DNA of 64,000 nt from HGM11367 sp964600435 (GTDB taxonomy: Bacteria; Bacillota; Clostridia; Christensenellales; UBA1242), in contig CAZRJB010000003.1 in assembly GCA_964600435.1 (NCBI GenBank), positions 40,568 to 104,567 on the forward strand, written 5' to 3'. The notes under the pieces are model-generated. The model did no database searches. It was not told where the DNA came from and saw only the letters and a program-made list of their open reading frames with translations. Shown piece after piece: positions 15,066 through 22,882 of this stretch. Numbering within the stretch: the first letter of the stretch is position 1; the number at the start of each line of letters is the position of its first letter. Both the position numbers and the translations under genes were made by a program.

Positions 15066-15902
15066 TTATAAAAAATTTTGTTCTCTTTGCGAATAAAACA
15101 AATATTGCTGTGCATAACCTGACAAATTACCAAACTCTTTTAACAAACTCTTTCTTATAATATTTCGATTTGTCTGCATTTCAAAATAGCAACAATAAAC
15201 CTTTTCAATCCACGTATCAACAGGAAAAACATCTTGTTTGTAAAAAGCAAAAAGCATTATGCAATCGGCAACCTTTTGCCCAACCCCCATAAGACTAAGT
15301 AAAAAGTTATTCAATTCAAGTGTTGACAAATTTTTTAATTTTTCCAAATCAACATTTTTTAATTGTTTTATTACATTATATAAATATTTTGACCTGTACC
15401 CAAGCCCTAACTGTTTAAACTCTTCAATTGTAACATTTTCTAATTGTTTAAGAGTTGGAAAAGAAGAATAAGTGCCATTTTTGCAGCCATACTTTTCTCT
15501 AAGTGAAAAAAGAATTTTTTGAATTCTTTTAATATTGTTGTTTGCAGAAACAATAAAAGAGATAATTGTTTCAAAAATATCTTGTTTTAAAATGCGAATA
15601 CCTGCCCCAAATTCGATTGGTTTTTGCATGAATGGATGATTATTTATTAATTTACTTTTTATTTCTTCATAGTTTGTTTTTAAGTCAAAAAAATTAACAA
15701 AGTATTCCACATTTAAAGTTTCCACAACAACACATTGTTCTTGTTCAAAAACCTTACACATTTTATCAGCCGAATAAACTTCGTAGCAGTTTTTATCTAT
15801 CTTTTTATACGAAAAAATTTGCCCACACTCCAAAATGTGTTTTGGGACAAAATCTTTCTTATTGTATATGACAATTCTGTTGTTTTCTATTGTGTATATC
15901 AT
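15066..15902 (-). CDS. ogg: 8-oxoguanine DNA glycosylase/lyase, OGG1 family
   Basis: Removes 8-oxoG from DNA and can nick the abasic site. 278 aa. An N-terminal OGG_N-like beta domain (QIFSYKKIDKNCYEVYS) precedes a helix-hairpin-helix-GPD domain: LMGVGQKVADCI contains the catalytic Lys210, and FPVDTW contains Asp229. It ends with YAQQYLFYSQRE, a common C-terminus for the Firmicute form. Lies between rimM and the U32 gene in the same orientation. Confidence 0.93.
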   Translation of the reverse strand: MIYTIENNRIVIYNKKDFVPKHILECGQIFSYKKIDKNCYEVYSADKMCKVFEQEQCVVVETLNVEYFVNFFDLKTNYEEIKSKLINNHPFMQKPIEFGAGIRILKQDIFETIISFIVSANNNIKRIQKILFSLREKYGCKNGTYSSFPTLKQLENVTIEEFKQLGLGYRSKYLYNVIKQLKNVDLEKLKNLSTLELNNFLLSLMGVGQKVADCIMLFAFYKQDVFPVDTWIEKVYCCYFEMQTNRNIIRKSLLKEFGNLSGYAQQYLFYSQREQNFL

Positions 15903-15913
15903 TTTAATTCCAA

Positions 15914-17119
15914 TTAAACTTTTTTTCGCAAAATATCATATTTTTTTAGTGGCAACGAAGTATACAAATATATTTTTTCTTGAACATTTTTTGCGTCGGT
16001 TATGCTCTCTCCTTGCATATTTTCCATTTTTTCTATTGTTATAAGACTATTAAACGATTCATTTGGTGTTAAAACCTCTAACACATCGCCAACTTTAAAG
16101 CGATTTCTTTGCTCAATTAATGCTTTTTCGCCGTCTGAATCTTCAACAACAATTGCCATAAACTCGTGTGTTTGAACAGGGTAAGAACTCTCTAAACATT
16201 CTTTATCTTCTGCACCATAATAAAAACCTGTTGTGTATTTTCTGTGGCTTGTTTTTATAAGTTCACTCTTTAAAGCTTTAATTTCTTCTTGTGAAATATT
16301 TTCAATTTTATCAATTGCTCTTCTATATGCATTAACAACGTTTGCAACATAATATGGTGACTTCATTCTACCTTCAATTTTAAAACTAAAAACCCCAGCA
16401 TTTTTAAGTTCGTTTAAGTGTTCAATCATGTTTAAGTCTTTGCTGTTTAAAATATACGTACCACGTTCGTCTTCTTGAATAGGGAATTTATCATCTTTTC
16501 GGTTTTTCTCGCTAATGCAATATTCCCACCTGCAGGCTTGAACACACTCACCACGGTTTGAATCTCTGCCAGTTAAATAATTTGAAAGCAAACATCTTCC
16601 AGAATATGAAATACACATTGCACCATGAACAAACGCTTCTAACTCTATGTCTTTTGGAATGTTTTGTCTGATTTTTTTTATTTCTTCAACAGAACATTCA
16701 CGCGCAAGAACAATTCTTGTTGCACCCAAATTTTTTAAAACCTTTATAGCATAACTATTTAACACACTCGCTTGTGTTGAAACATGAATGTTTAACTTTG
16801 GTGCAACCTGTTTAACAAAACTCATCACACCTAAATCTGAAACCAAAACAGCATCAACTCCAACTTGTTCTAAAAATTTCAGATAGTCTTTTAGACCGTC
16901 AAAATCATTTTCGTGTGCTAAAATGTTTAAGGTTATATAAACTTTTTTGCCAATGCTATGCGCATATGATGTTGCTTTTTCAATTTCGTCATTATCAAAA
17001 TTGCCTGCAAATGCCCTTAAACCAAATTTTTTGCCTGCCATATATACAGCATCTGCTCCATAATTAAAAGCAATTAACATTTTTTCATAATTCCCCGCAG
17101 GGGCTAATAATTCAACCAT
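15914..17119 (-). CDS. U32-family peptidase/tRNA hydroxylation protein (TrhP/YrrO-like)
   Basis: 401 aa. Begins VELLAPAGNYEKM and contains the U32 signature EAFVHGAMCISYSGRCLLSNYLTGRDSNRG, followed by Cys residues (GECVQACRW) able to bind an iron-sulfur cluster, and a C-terminal beta-barrel. B. subtilis and E. coli members are needed for 5-hydroxyuridine formation at tRNA position 34; older annotation calls them collagenases. Peptidase activity is doubtful. Its promoter and RBS lie inside the upstream hairpin described separately. Confidence 0.88.
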   Translation of the reverse strand: MVELLAPAGNYEKMLIAFNYGADAVYMAGKKFGLRAFAGNFDNDEIEKATSYAHSIGKKVYITLNILAHENDFDGLKDYLKFLEQVGVDAVLVSDLGVMSFVKQVAPKLNIHVSTQASVLNSYAIKVLKNLGATRIVLARECSVEEIKKIRQNIPKDIELEAFVHGAMCISYSGRCLLSNYLTGRDSNRGECVQACRWEYCISEKNRKDDKFPIQEDERGTYILNSKDLNMIEHLNELKNAGVFSFKIEGRMKSPYYVANVVNAYRRAIDKIENISQEEIKALKSELIKTSHRKYTTGFYYGAEDKECLESSYPVQTHEFMAIVVEDSDGEKALIEQRNRFKVGDVLEVLTPNESFNSLITIEKMENMQGESITDAKNVQEKIYLYTSLPLKKYDILRKKV

Positions 17120-17121
17120 AA

Positions 17122-17167
17122 AAAATCTCCGTGACCTTATTATATCACAGAGATTTTATTTTTGCAA
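17122..17167 (-). promoter_or_regulatory. Overlapping spoIVA terminator-type hairpin and U32-gene promoter/RBS
   Basis: Minus strand TTGCAA (17162-17167), 17 bp, TATAAT (17139-17144) with TGTGA before the -10; predicted start 17132. The same stretch forms a 13-bp near-perfect stem (17145-17157 with 17122-17134), whose 3' arm contains the GGAG of the U32 gene and ends in a T run. Long transcripts from spoIVA would hide the RBS or terminate; the short transcript starts inside the 3' arm and leaves the RBS free. Confidence 0.6.
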
Positions 17168-17230
17168 TCGTAGTTCAGTATATATTAGAACGGAAAGGTT
17201 TATTTAATAATTTTTTTGTTAAATTTTATT

Positions 17231-18706
17231 CTATAGCAAGATGCAAATAATTCCACCCTTACCTTCGTTAACAATTCTTCCTAAAGTTTTACGCATTTTA
17301 CGTTGTGCCTCCGCCGGCATTTGATATACTTTTGAATGAATACCATCACAAACCAAACTTTGCAAACTTTTTCCAAACATGTTTGTTTGCCAAATTGCAT
17401 TTGGGTCTTTTTCACATTGTTCATTTAAATAAGAAACAAGTTCTTCGCTCTGGCTTTGGGTTCCCACCAATGGACTAACCTCTGTTTCCACATCCACAGC
17501 CATAATGTGCAAACTTGGTGCATTTGCTTTTAATTTAACACCAAATCTTCCGCCTTGTTTTACAATTTGTGGTTCATCTAATTCAATTTCATCCATTCTT
17601 GGTTCAACAATTCCATAACCAGTCTGTTTCACTTGCTCCAAAGCACTAGAAATTTTATCATATTCTTGCTTTGCGTAGGCTAAATCTCTTAAATATGTTA
17701 CCAGTTCGTAATCATCTCTTATGCAATACCCACATGAGTTTGATAAAACTTTATAAAACAGTCCTTGTTTTGGCATGATATTAAAATATACTGTGCCCTC
17801 ACCCATTTTTATATTATCTACCGAAATTGGCTCAAAATCTGAGTTTTCGTTAAAAGCAACTGCAGTTCTATCCACCTGCCCAACCTTTGTTGCATTTTGA
17901 CCAAATTTTTTTATTTCTTCAACAATATTTTTTATTATTTCGTTATCGAATGGAAGCGCTTGCAACCAATCTGGCATTTTTGCCTTTATTGACTTTATTG
18001 GAAATTCCAACAAAACTTTGGCAAATATTTGTTCTATGTCTTCAATTTGCATTTCTTTAACATTTAAAGCTATTGCTGAACAGTTATATTTTTTAGATAA
18101 ACTATTGGTTAAATTTTGTGTTTCTGAATCATTTGGATGTGTTGAGTTAACAATTGTAACAAAAGGCTTGCCATGATTTATTAACTCACTTGCAACACGT
18201 TCTTCCGCTTCTAGATAACTTGACCTAGGAATGTCAGAAATTGAACCATCTGTTGTAAGCAAAATTCCAATTGTTGAATGGTCTTCTATAACCTTTTTTG
18301 TTCCTATTTCAGCTGCTTCTTCAAAAGGCATTTCTTTAGTGTCCCAAGGGGTTTTAACAAGTCTTGGTTTTTCGTTTTCTTCATGACCCAAAGCGCCATT
18401 AATCATGTAGCCCACGCAATCAATCAATCTAACATTCATTTCTACATTATTTAAATTAATTTTTACTGATTCATTTGGCACAAACTTTGGTTGTGTTGTC
18501 ATGATTGTTTTGCCTTCTGCACTCTGAGGCAATTCATCAACTGCCCTTTCTTTTGAAAATTTATTAACAATGTTTGGAATAACAAGATTTTCCATGAACT
18601 TTGTTATAAACATACTTTTACCTGTTCTTACAGGGCCTACAACACCAACATAAATGTCGCCGCCTGTTCGTTCAGATATCTCTTCGTATATATCATATTT
18701 TTCCAT
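17231..18706 (-). CDS. spoIVA: Stage IV sporulation protein A
   Basis: 491 aa, full length. ATPase that polymerises on the outer forespore membrane as the basement layer of the spore coat. Walker A at residues 24-31 (GPVRTGKS); N-terminal GTPase-like fold with DCVGY, STIGILLTTDGSISD and NSTHP motifs; C-terminus ends GKGGIICILL, the conserved tail used for SpoVM-dependent localisation. Strong RBS GGAGG and a plausible sigma-E promoter. Demonstrates that the organism belongs to a spore-forming lineage. Confidence 0.97.
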   Translation of the reverse strand: MEKYDIYEEISERTGGDIYVGVVGPVRTGKSMFITKFMENLVIPNIVNKFSKERAVDELPQSAEGKTIMTTQPKFVPNESVKINLNNVEMNVRLIDCVGYMINGALGHEENEKPRLVKTPWDTKEMPFEEAAEIGTKKVIEDHSTIGILLTTDGSISDIPRSSYLEAEERVASELINHGKPFVTIVNSTHPNDSETQNLTNSLSKKYNCSAIALNVKEMQIEDIEQIFAKVLLEFPIKSIKAKMPDWLQALPFDNEIIKNIVEEIKKFGQNATKVGQVDRTAVAFNENSDFEPISVDNIKMGEGTVYFNIMPKQGLFYKVLSNSCGYCIRDDYELVTYLRDLAYAKQEYDKISSALEQVKQTGYGIVEPRMDEIELDEPQIVKQGGRFGVKLKANAPSLHIMAVDVETEVSPLVGTQSQSEELVSYLNEQCEKDPNAIWQTNMFGKSLQSLVCDGIHSKVYQMPAEAQRKMRKTLGRIVNEGKGGIICILL

Positions 18707-18730
18707 ACAACCTCCAAATCAAGATTGCTA

Positions 18731-18758
18731 TATACTATGTTTGTAAACTTATTTTTAT
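18731..18758 (-). promoter_or_regulatory. Candidate sigma-E promoter of spoIVA
   Basis: Minus strand ATA (18756-18758), 16 bp, CATAGTATA (18731-18739). spoIVA is a sigma-E gene in B. subtilis, so placement and pattern agree. Confidence 0.5.
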
Positions 18759-18840
18759 TACAATTAAAACAAATATTTTTTTTAATTTACAAATTGATTG
18801 TTTTTTAGAATTTATCTTTTTGAAACAATTTAGAACAAAT

Positions 18841-18872
18841 TAAAAAAATGCATAGAAGTTGTTCCTATGCAT
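18841..18872 (-). terminator. Terminator after the signal-peptidase-like gene
   Basis: ATGCATAG, 9-nt loop, CTATGCAT, followed on the minus strand by TTTTTTT. It closes the run that begins with the 68-aa gene at 22594. Confidence 0.8.
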
Positions 18873-18895
18873 TGAGAATAAGTTTTAGTAAAAAA

Positions 18896-20035
18896 CTATT
18901 TATTATTCTTTTTTGTATCTATGTTTTGTTGCTTATTTATATTATACTCATTAACAAACCTGCACAATTTTTTTAAATCCACTTCATTTTTCAACTTTAA
19001 CAATTTTTTTCTTATGCTACCTTTTGTGTTTTCAATCCAATAATCCCAATATGCTTCACCAGAATTTTTTAAAATGTTTATTGAATAGTTGACTAGTGCC
19101 AATTCTTTTGCTTGAGAAGGCTTTAAAGAAATGTTATTATACAAATCACCCCACAAATAATTTTTAACTTCTTCTTTCTCTTCGTCTGGTGCCATAAAAT
19201 AATAATATACTTTGTTATATAACTCAATTATTGAACCAGGTAAGTCTTTTTTTATTTCTTCATCTTTATATGAAAGTTGCCCAGAAATCAATTTTTTTTC
19301 TAAACTTATTATTGAAATTTGTTCAATCAAACTTAAACATTGCATAAGAACCAACAAACTGAGTGGCAAGCACACTAAAATGATCATTCCAATTGGACTA
19401 GCACAATAAGAAACCGCTCTTCTAAAAAAAACTGGTGTGTTTATATATTTGCCAACAACCAAATCTGAAGGAGCCAAAGTTGAATCTGAACTGCCATTGC
19501 TTGAACCTTTTGTTTTATAAAATACATTGCCATCATTATCCACAAAAATGCCAACAACAGTATGGAAAATAACCGACGCTTTTGCATCCTGGGCTTTTTT
19601 TAAGTTTTGTTCACGGTTGTCTTTTGTTTTTTCTATTGAAGAAATGTCTAATTCTTTTTTAATGTTAGAAGAATCATTGTCAAGCGGAAATGAAGAATTA
19701 ATATATTTTACAACCAAATGGATGTTTGAATCTGATTCATGTTTGTTTGAATGCGAATAAAAAGCAATGATGTCACCAAGTTTAACATCTTTTTCATTAA
19801 CATTTTTTACAATAACTGTGTCACCTTTATAAAAACCATCATTTTCCATGCTTTTAGATAAAACATTACAAAAAGAATAACCCAAAAATGAAGTAACTTT
19901 GTTTTGCTGGCGCTGAACAAGCATAAAAAAACTTGAACAAAAAGCAACAATCAAAACTGGCCACAATAATATATCGCCAATTTTTCCAATTATAGCATAA
20001 AATGAAACTTTATGAGTTTTTTCAATTTTTGACAT
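18896..20035 (-). CDS. S26-type signal-peptidase-like membrane protein with cytoplasmic extension
   Basis: 379 aa. Membrane helix near 20-40, then an SKSM motif (Ser62 as probable nucleophile) followed by GDTVIVKNV and LGDIIAFYSH. His158 in FHTVVGIF sits where the ER/SipW-type enzymes have the catalytic His of HRVV, and an SDLVVGKY segment follows. A second membrane helix lies near 213-235. The last 140 residues are charged, helical and not part of the peptidase family. A Ser-His dyad of the SipW class is likely; activity is unproven. Last gene of a four-gene run after spoIVFB. Substrates unknown. Confidence 0.8.
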   Translation of the reverse strand: MSKIEKTHKVSFYAIIGKIGDILLWPVLIVAFCSSFFMLVQRQQNKVTSFLGYSFCNVLSKSMENDGFYKGDTVIVKNVNEKDVKLGDIIAFYSHSNKHESDSNIHLVVKYINSSFPLDNDSSNIKKELDISSIEKTKDNREQNLKKAQDAKASVIFHTVVGIFVDNDGNVFYKTKGSSNGSSDSTLAPSDLVVGKYINTPVFFRRAVSYCASPIGMIILVCLPLSLLVLMQCLSLIEQISIISLEKKLISGQLSYKDEEIKKDLPGSIIELYNKVYYYFMAPDEEKEEVKNYLWGDLYNNISLKPSQAKELALVNYSINILKNSGEAYWDYWIENTKGSIRKKLLKLKNEVDLKKLCRFVNEYNINKQQNIDTKKNNK

Positions 20036-20083
20036 ACCTATATACTACAAAATTTAACAAAATAAAACAAACATTTTTTGAAA

Positions 20084-20635
20084 TTAAATTAAAAAATATA
20101 AACTTGAATATTTGGTGCACAGATAATAGCTGTTGTTTTCTTTTATCAATCCCTTATAAAAGACCATTGCCGATTTAGACACACCATGGTTGTCTATGTA
20201 ATTAATTTCATAAAAACTATAGCCCAAAATGTTTAATAATGGATTAATGAAATACATATCGTTTTTTATATAAACAATTGCAATCATAGATAGCACAATA
20301 AAAAACACAATTGCCATGCTATACATTTCAATTTCAAAACTTATAGCAAACAGCACAAACAAAGAAAAATATCCCAAAAAATGCTGGTCGGTTGTGTTCT
20401 TTTTGTAAGTAACTTTAACCAGATTTTTTTTACAAGATTTAGCATCGTTAAGCATTCTTATTAAAACAAAAACCCCAAAAAACAGCATAAAACTTAAAAG
20501 AATAAGCAAGAAACTATTTAAAAAATTCATGCTCCAATTTTTGTTAACAATTTCAACAATTTCTTTTATTATTAACAATAAAAAAAGTGGCGAAAAAGAA
20601 GATAAAAAAAGCCCAATTTGTTTAATTTTTTTCAT
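20084..20635 (-). CDS. Four-TM membrane protein, weakly KwaA-like
   Basis: 183 aa with four hydrophobic helices (about 7-27, 38-60, 88-106, 108-126) and a soluble C-terminal tail of about 55 residues. The PLFLLLIIKEI start and the FINPLLNILGYSFYEIN segment after the last helix remind me of KwaA, the membrane part of the Kiwa defence system. This is an impression from memory, not a search result, and no KwaB (DUF4868) gene is nearby. 28 nt downstream of the 115-aa gene and 48 nt upstream of the signal-peptidase-like gene. Confidence 0.7.
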   Translation of the reverse strand: MKKIKQIGLFLSSFSPLFLLLIIKEIVEIVNKNWSMNFLNSFLLILLSFMLFFGVFVLIRMLNDAKSCKKNLVKVTYKKNTTDQHFLGYFSLFVLFAISFEIEMYSMAIVFFIVLSMIAIVYIKNDMYFINPLLNILGYSFYEINYIDNHGVSKSAMVFYKGLIKENNSYYLCTKYSSLYFLI

Positions 20636-20663
20636 ATTATTATTTTAATTTTAAATAAATTTT

Positions 20664-21011
20664 TTATACAGTAAATAAATAATTAATTTGTTGATTATAT
20701 CTCAAATATATTTTTTTATTTTTAAGCAAAAAACACAAAGTAACACTTGAAAAAGCCTCTTCAATTGAGTTTTTTATTCTAAACAAAAACAACTTATCTT
20801 CAACATACAAAAAGTCTTTACAACAAAAAAATTGTGCTTCTAAAGGAAAATAGGTTATTTTGTTTAAGTCTATGCTTCCCTCAAAACCTTTTAGTTCTAA
20901 ATATTTAAACTTTCCATTTTCAACAACATTGAATAAAATTGACGATATTTCTTCAGGAAGTGCATCGTCTTCAAGAATTCCTTCAATCCAATCTTGCAGT
21001 TTTTTTATCAT
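20664..21011 (-). CDS. Unknown 115-aa soluble protein
   Basis: Start chosen at the ATG at 21011 because AAGGGG lies 6 nt upstream and the ATG overlaps the upstream stop in an ATGA arrangement, indicating translational coupling. No membrane segment. Acidic N-terminus with LPEEISSILFNVVENG, then a beta-rich middle with two adjacent cysteines (FFCC) and a basic C-terminus ending in YLFTV. No family recognised. Flanked by two membrane proteins, so it may act with them. Confidence 0.7.
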   Translation of the reverse strand: MIKKLQDWIEGILEDDALPEEISSILFNVVENGKFKYLELKGFEGSIDLNKITYFPLEAQFFCCKDFLYVEDKLFLFRIKNSIEEAFSSVTLCFLLKNKKIYLRYNQQINYLFTV

Positions 21012-21508
21012 GCCACACCCCTTAATAACACAATAAAAATTAAACAAATTATGCTTGCAATTAAAAAAATAACAGCAAAATTAAAATATAGAAATTTAAT
21101 ATGTGCAAGTTTTGCCACAGAAATTATTTGTTTTGCCAAGTGATAGTCCAAGTTGTCCGGTTTATATATTTTGGTGAAATCATATGTTTTTTTTATTGCT
21201 TCAATATATGATGACTCGTCATAGCACATTATATCTTTATAGTAAATTAAATTTGCATTTGGTTTTAAATGCTTTTGTTTTATTTTTATGCTTCTTGCAA
21301 CAAGCGCAACAAAACTATAAAAAATCGCGATTAGTGCAAAAACAATGCTTGCAATTGAAAGAATGTTTTGAACATTATTGCCAGAAAAAAAAGTTGTTGC
21401 AAATGCCAAAACCGCACTTGCCAAAGTTAAAATTAACGTGTGTTTTGATTCTGCAAATTTAAGGTTATCAAAAACAATACCATATATGTATTTTAAAGTT
21501 TGCTTCAT
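21008..21508 (-). CDS. Membrane protein resembling the Pycsar effector (PycTM, DUF5706) family
   Basis: 166 aa. Membrane helices near 24-42 and 50-71, a soluble central part, then a third near 138-163. The pattern ESKHT..-TM-TM-NLIYYKDIM..DESSYIEAIKKTYD-..-LAKQIISVAKLAHIKF-TM matches my memory of the DUF5706/PycTM family, whose defence members disrupt the membrane after sensing cyclic pyrimidine nucleotides. No cyclase gene is visible, so a defence role is inference. No clear RBS. Begins 28 nt after the spoIVFB-like stop. Confidence 0.72.
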   Translation of the reverse strand: MKQTLKYIYGIVFDNLKFAESKHTLILTLASAVLAFATTFFSGNNVQNILSIASIVFALIAIFYSFVALVARSIKIKQKHLKPNANLIYYKDIMCYDESSYIEAIKKTYDFTKIYKPDNLDYHLAKQIISVAKLAHIKFLYFNFAVIFLIASIICLIFIVLLRGVA

Positions 21509-21536
21509 GCTTATATGTTTTGCAAAAAATAATCAA

Positions 21537-22391
21537 TTATGTGACTTGATTTACAATTTCATCTATGCTAAGAGTTGGTGAATACTTTATTGCTAAATTG
21601 TTTATATTGTTTTCTGATAACACTTTTACTGCGCCATTTGGCAAAATAACGTAAACAATGTTATATTTAAATGTTGAAAATTTTGCCATTATTTTATAAA
21701 GTTTAACACAACTGCTTATGGCAATGATTTTTACTGGGCACCCTTTTTTATACAATTTATGTTTGTTGGCACTAACAAAAAGATGTTCGTAATTGGAAAA
21801 CTTTTTTGGATTTATTGTCCCGCTGAACAGGAAAATTGCAATAAAAATGTAACTATAATTTATATCCTTGAAAAAAGAATAAACAAACAACCCAATCAAA
21901 ACAAAACTAAAAACATAATTTAATACCAAAGTTATTTTTATAGCTTTGTGCCTATCAATATGTTTGGTTAAAAAACAAACTGCCATTCGTCCACCATCAA
22001 GTGGAAAACATGGCAAAATGTTAAATGTTGCCAAAATTAAGTTGCAAAAGCAGAAATAGTCCAAAACATAATACGTTTCTGGAAACAACCACCAAATTGC
22101 AACACAAAAAATGCACATAAAATAGTTGGTTAAAGGACCTGCAAGAGCAATTAAAAACTCGTCATTTCCACTAAAAACATTGTTGGAATAGTTCAAACAT
22201 ACACCATATGGCATAATATAAAAATTACTCAACTTATAACCAAGTTTTTTTGCTGTGTAATAATGAGCAAATTCGTGAATTGAAACTGTAATAAAATATA
22301 TAACAAAACTTTTAAAACTACTAAAAAAAATTAGCCCTAAAAAAAGAACAATAAACAACCAACTAAATTTAAACTTAATTTTTCTTTTCAT
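21537..22391 (-). CDS. spoIVFB: M50 intramembrane metalloprotease, SpoIVFB-like
   Basis: 284 aa. Zinc-binding HEFAH (His39, Glu40, His43) sits in a membrane helix, and NILPCFPLDGGRM supplies Asp132 in a second; several further helices follow. A soluble C-terminal domain of about 80 residues could correspond to the CBS-like domain of SpoIVFB. SpoIVFB cleaves pro-sigma-K in the mother cell. Placement close to spoIVA and a possible sigma-E-like promoter upstream fit that role, but the gene could be another S2P family member. Overlaps the 68-aa upstream gene by 4 nt. Confidence 0.85.
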   Translation of the reverse strand: MKRKIKFKFSWLFIVLFLGLIFFSSFKSFVIYFITVSIHEFAHYYTAKKLGYKLSNFYIMPYGVCLNYSNNVFSGNDEFLIALAGPLTNYFMCIFCVAIWWLFPETYYVLDYFCFCNLILATFNILPCFPLDGGRMAVCFLTKHIDRHKAIKITLVLNYVFSFVLIGLFVYSFFKDINYSYIFIAIFLFSGTINPKKFSNYEHLFVSANKHKLYKKGCPVKIIAISSCVKLYKIMAKFSTFKYNIVYVILPNGAVKVLSENNINNLAIKYSPTLSIDEIVNQVT

Positions 22392-22594
22392 ATTGTTCCT
22401 TTAAATAAAATTCTTATTCCTAACAAAAGCACGCTTAAAATTGTTGCTATTGTTAAAACACATAAAAGTTGCATGCTTAAATAACGTACCAACGTTTTTG
22501 TGTTTGTTTTGTACTTATATTTAACATTATATATATTTTTAGCATTGACACATTGAATTTTAACACCATATAACTTATGTGAGTTGTTATCCAT
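22388..22594 (-). CDS. 68-aa single-pass membrane protein upstream of spoIVFB
   Basis: Basic N-terminal region (about 37 residues, Lys/Tyr/Asn-rich) and one membrane helix near 39-63. It sits where spoIVFA lies in Bacillus but is far too short and shares no recognisable LytM domain. The stop overlaps the protease start by 4 nt, so it may be a reduced partner or regulator of the protease. No clear RBS; the ATG lies close to the predicted start of transcription. Confidence 0.6.
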   Translation of the reverse strand: MDNNSHKLYGVKIQCVNAKNIYNVKYKYKTNTKTLVRYLSMQLLCVLTIATILSVLLLGIRILFKGTI

Positions 22595-22598
22595 AACA

Positions 22599-22626
22599 TA
22601 AATTATGATTTTTTTAAAATTTTTAT
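22599..22626 (-). promoter_or_regulatory. Possible sigma-E-like promoter of the spoIVF-like run
   Basis: Minus strand ATA (22624-22626), 16 bp, CATAATTTA (22599-22607). Spacing equals the spoIVA candidate. Transcription would begin near 22592, almost at the ATG, so the promoter or the start codon assignment may be wrong. Confidence 0.3.
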
Positions 22627-22640
22627 TACATAAAATATTG

Positions 22641-22673
22641 AAAAAAGCACATCAAAGTTTTGATGTGCTTTTT
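22641..22673 (-). terminator. Terminator after the 47-aa gene
   Basis: AAAAGCACATCAAA / TTTGATGTGCTTTT stem with a very short loop and T run on the minus strand. Confidence 0.85.
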
Positions 22674-22685
22674 AAGGGACCCCCC

Positions 22686-22829
22686 CTATTTAGAAGCAAT
22701 ATTTTTTATTTCTTTTTTTACAGCATCTTCGGCTTGATTAACCAAATCCTTTGCTTGGGGATTATGTTTATAAAGCAAAGCACCAGCCATTAAACCGATT
22801 AGCATGCCGCAAAGTAAGCAATCTTTCAT
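22686..22829 (-). CDS. 47-aa single-pass membrane protein, YtxH-like
   Basis: Begins MKDCLLCGML; one glycine-containing membrane helix (residues 4-20) is followed by a short amphipathic helix rich in Lys, Glu and Ala ending KNIASK. This is the layout of YtxH-type small proteins (helix plus charged tail). GGAGGG lies 9 nt upstream of the ATG, and a strong terminator follows, so it is likely real despite its size. It lies downstream of nifU in the same orientation. Confidence 0.7.
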   Translation of the reverse strand: MKDCLLCGMLIGLMAGALLYKHNPQAKDLVNQAEDAVKKEIKNIASK

Positions 22830-22882
22830 ATAAAAATACCCTCCTACACATATATTGTGTAACAAAAGTAAAATTATTCATT

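Noticed and set aside
18896..22594. Complete Pycsar or Kiwa defence system
   Set aside because: No nucleotide cyclase and no DUF4868 KwaB gene; only single-component likeness, so reported as a candidate instead.
22846..22860. ACACA-ATATA-TGTGT-type inverted repeat before the 47-aa gene
   Set aside because: Short, AT-rich and next to the RBS; could be chance.
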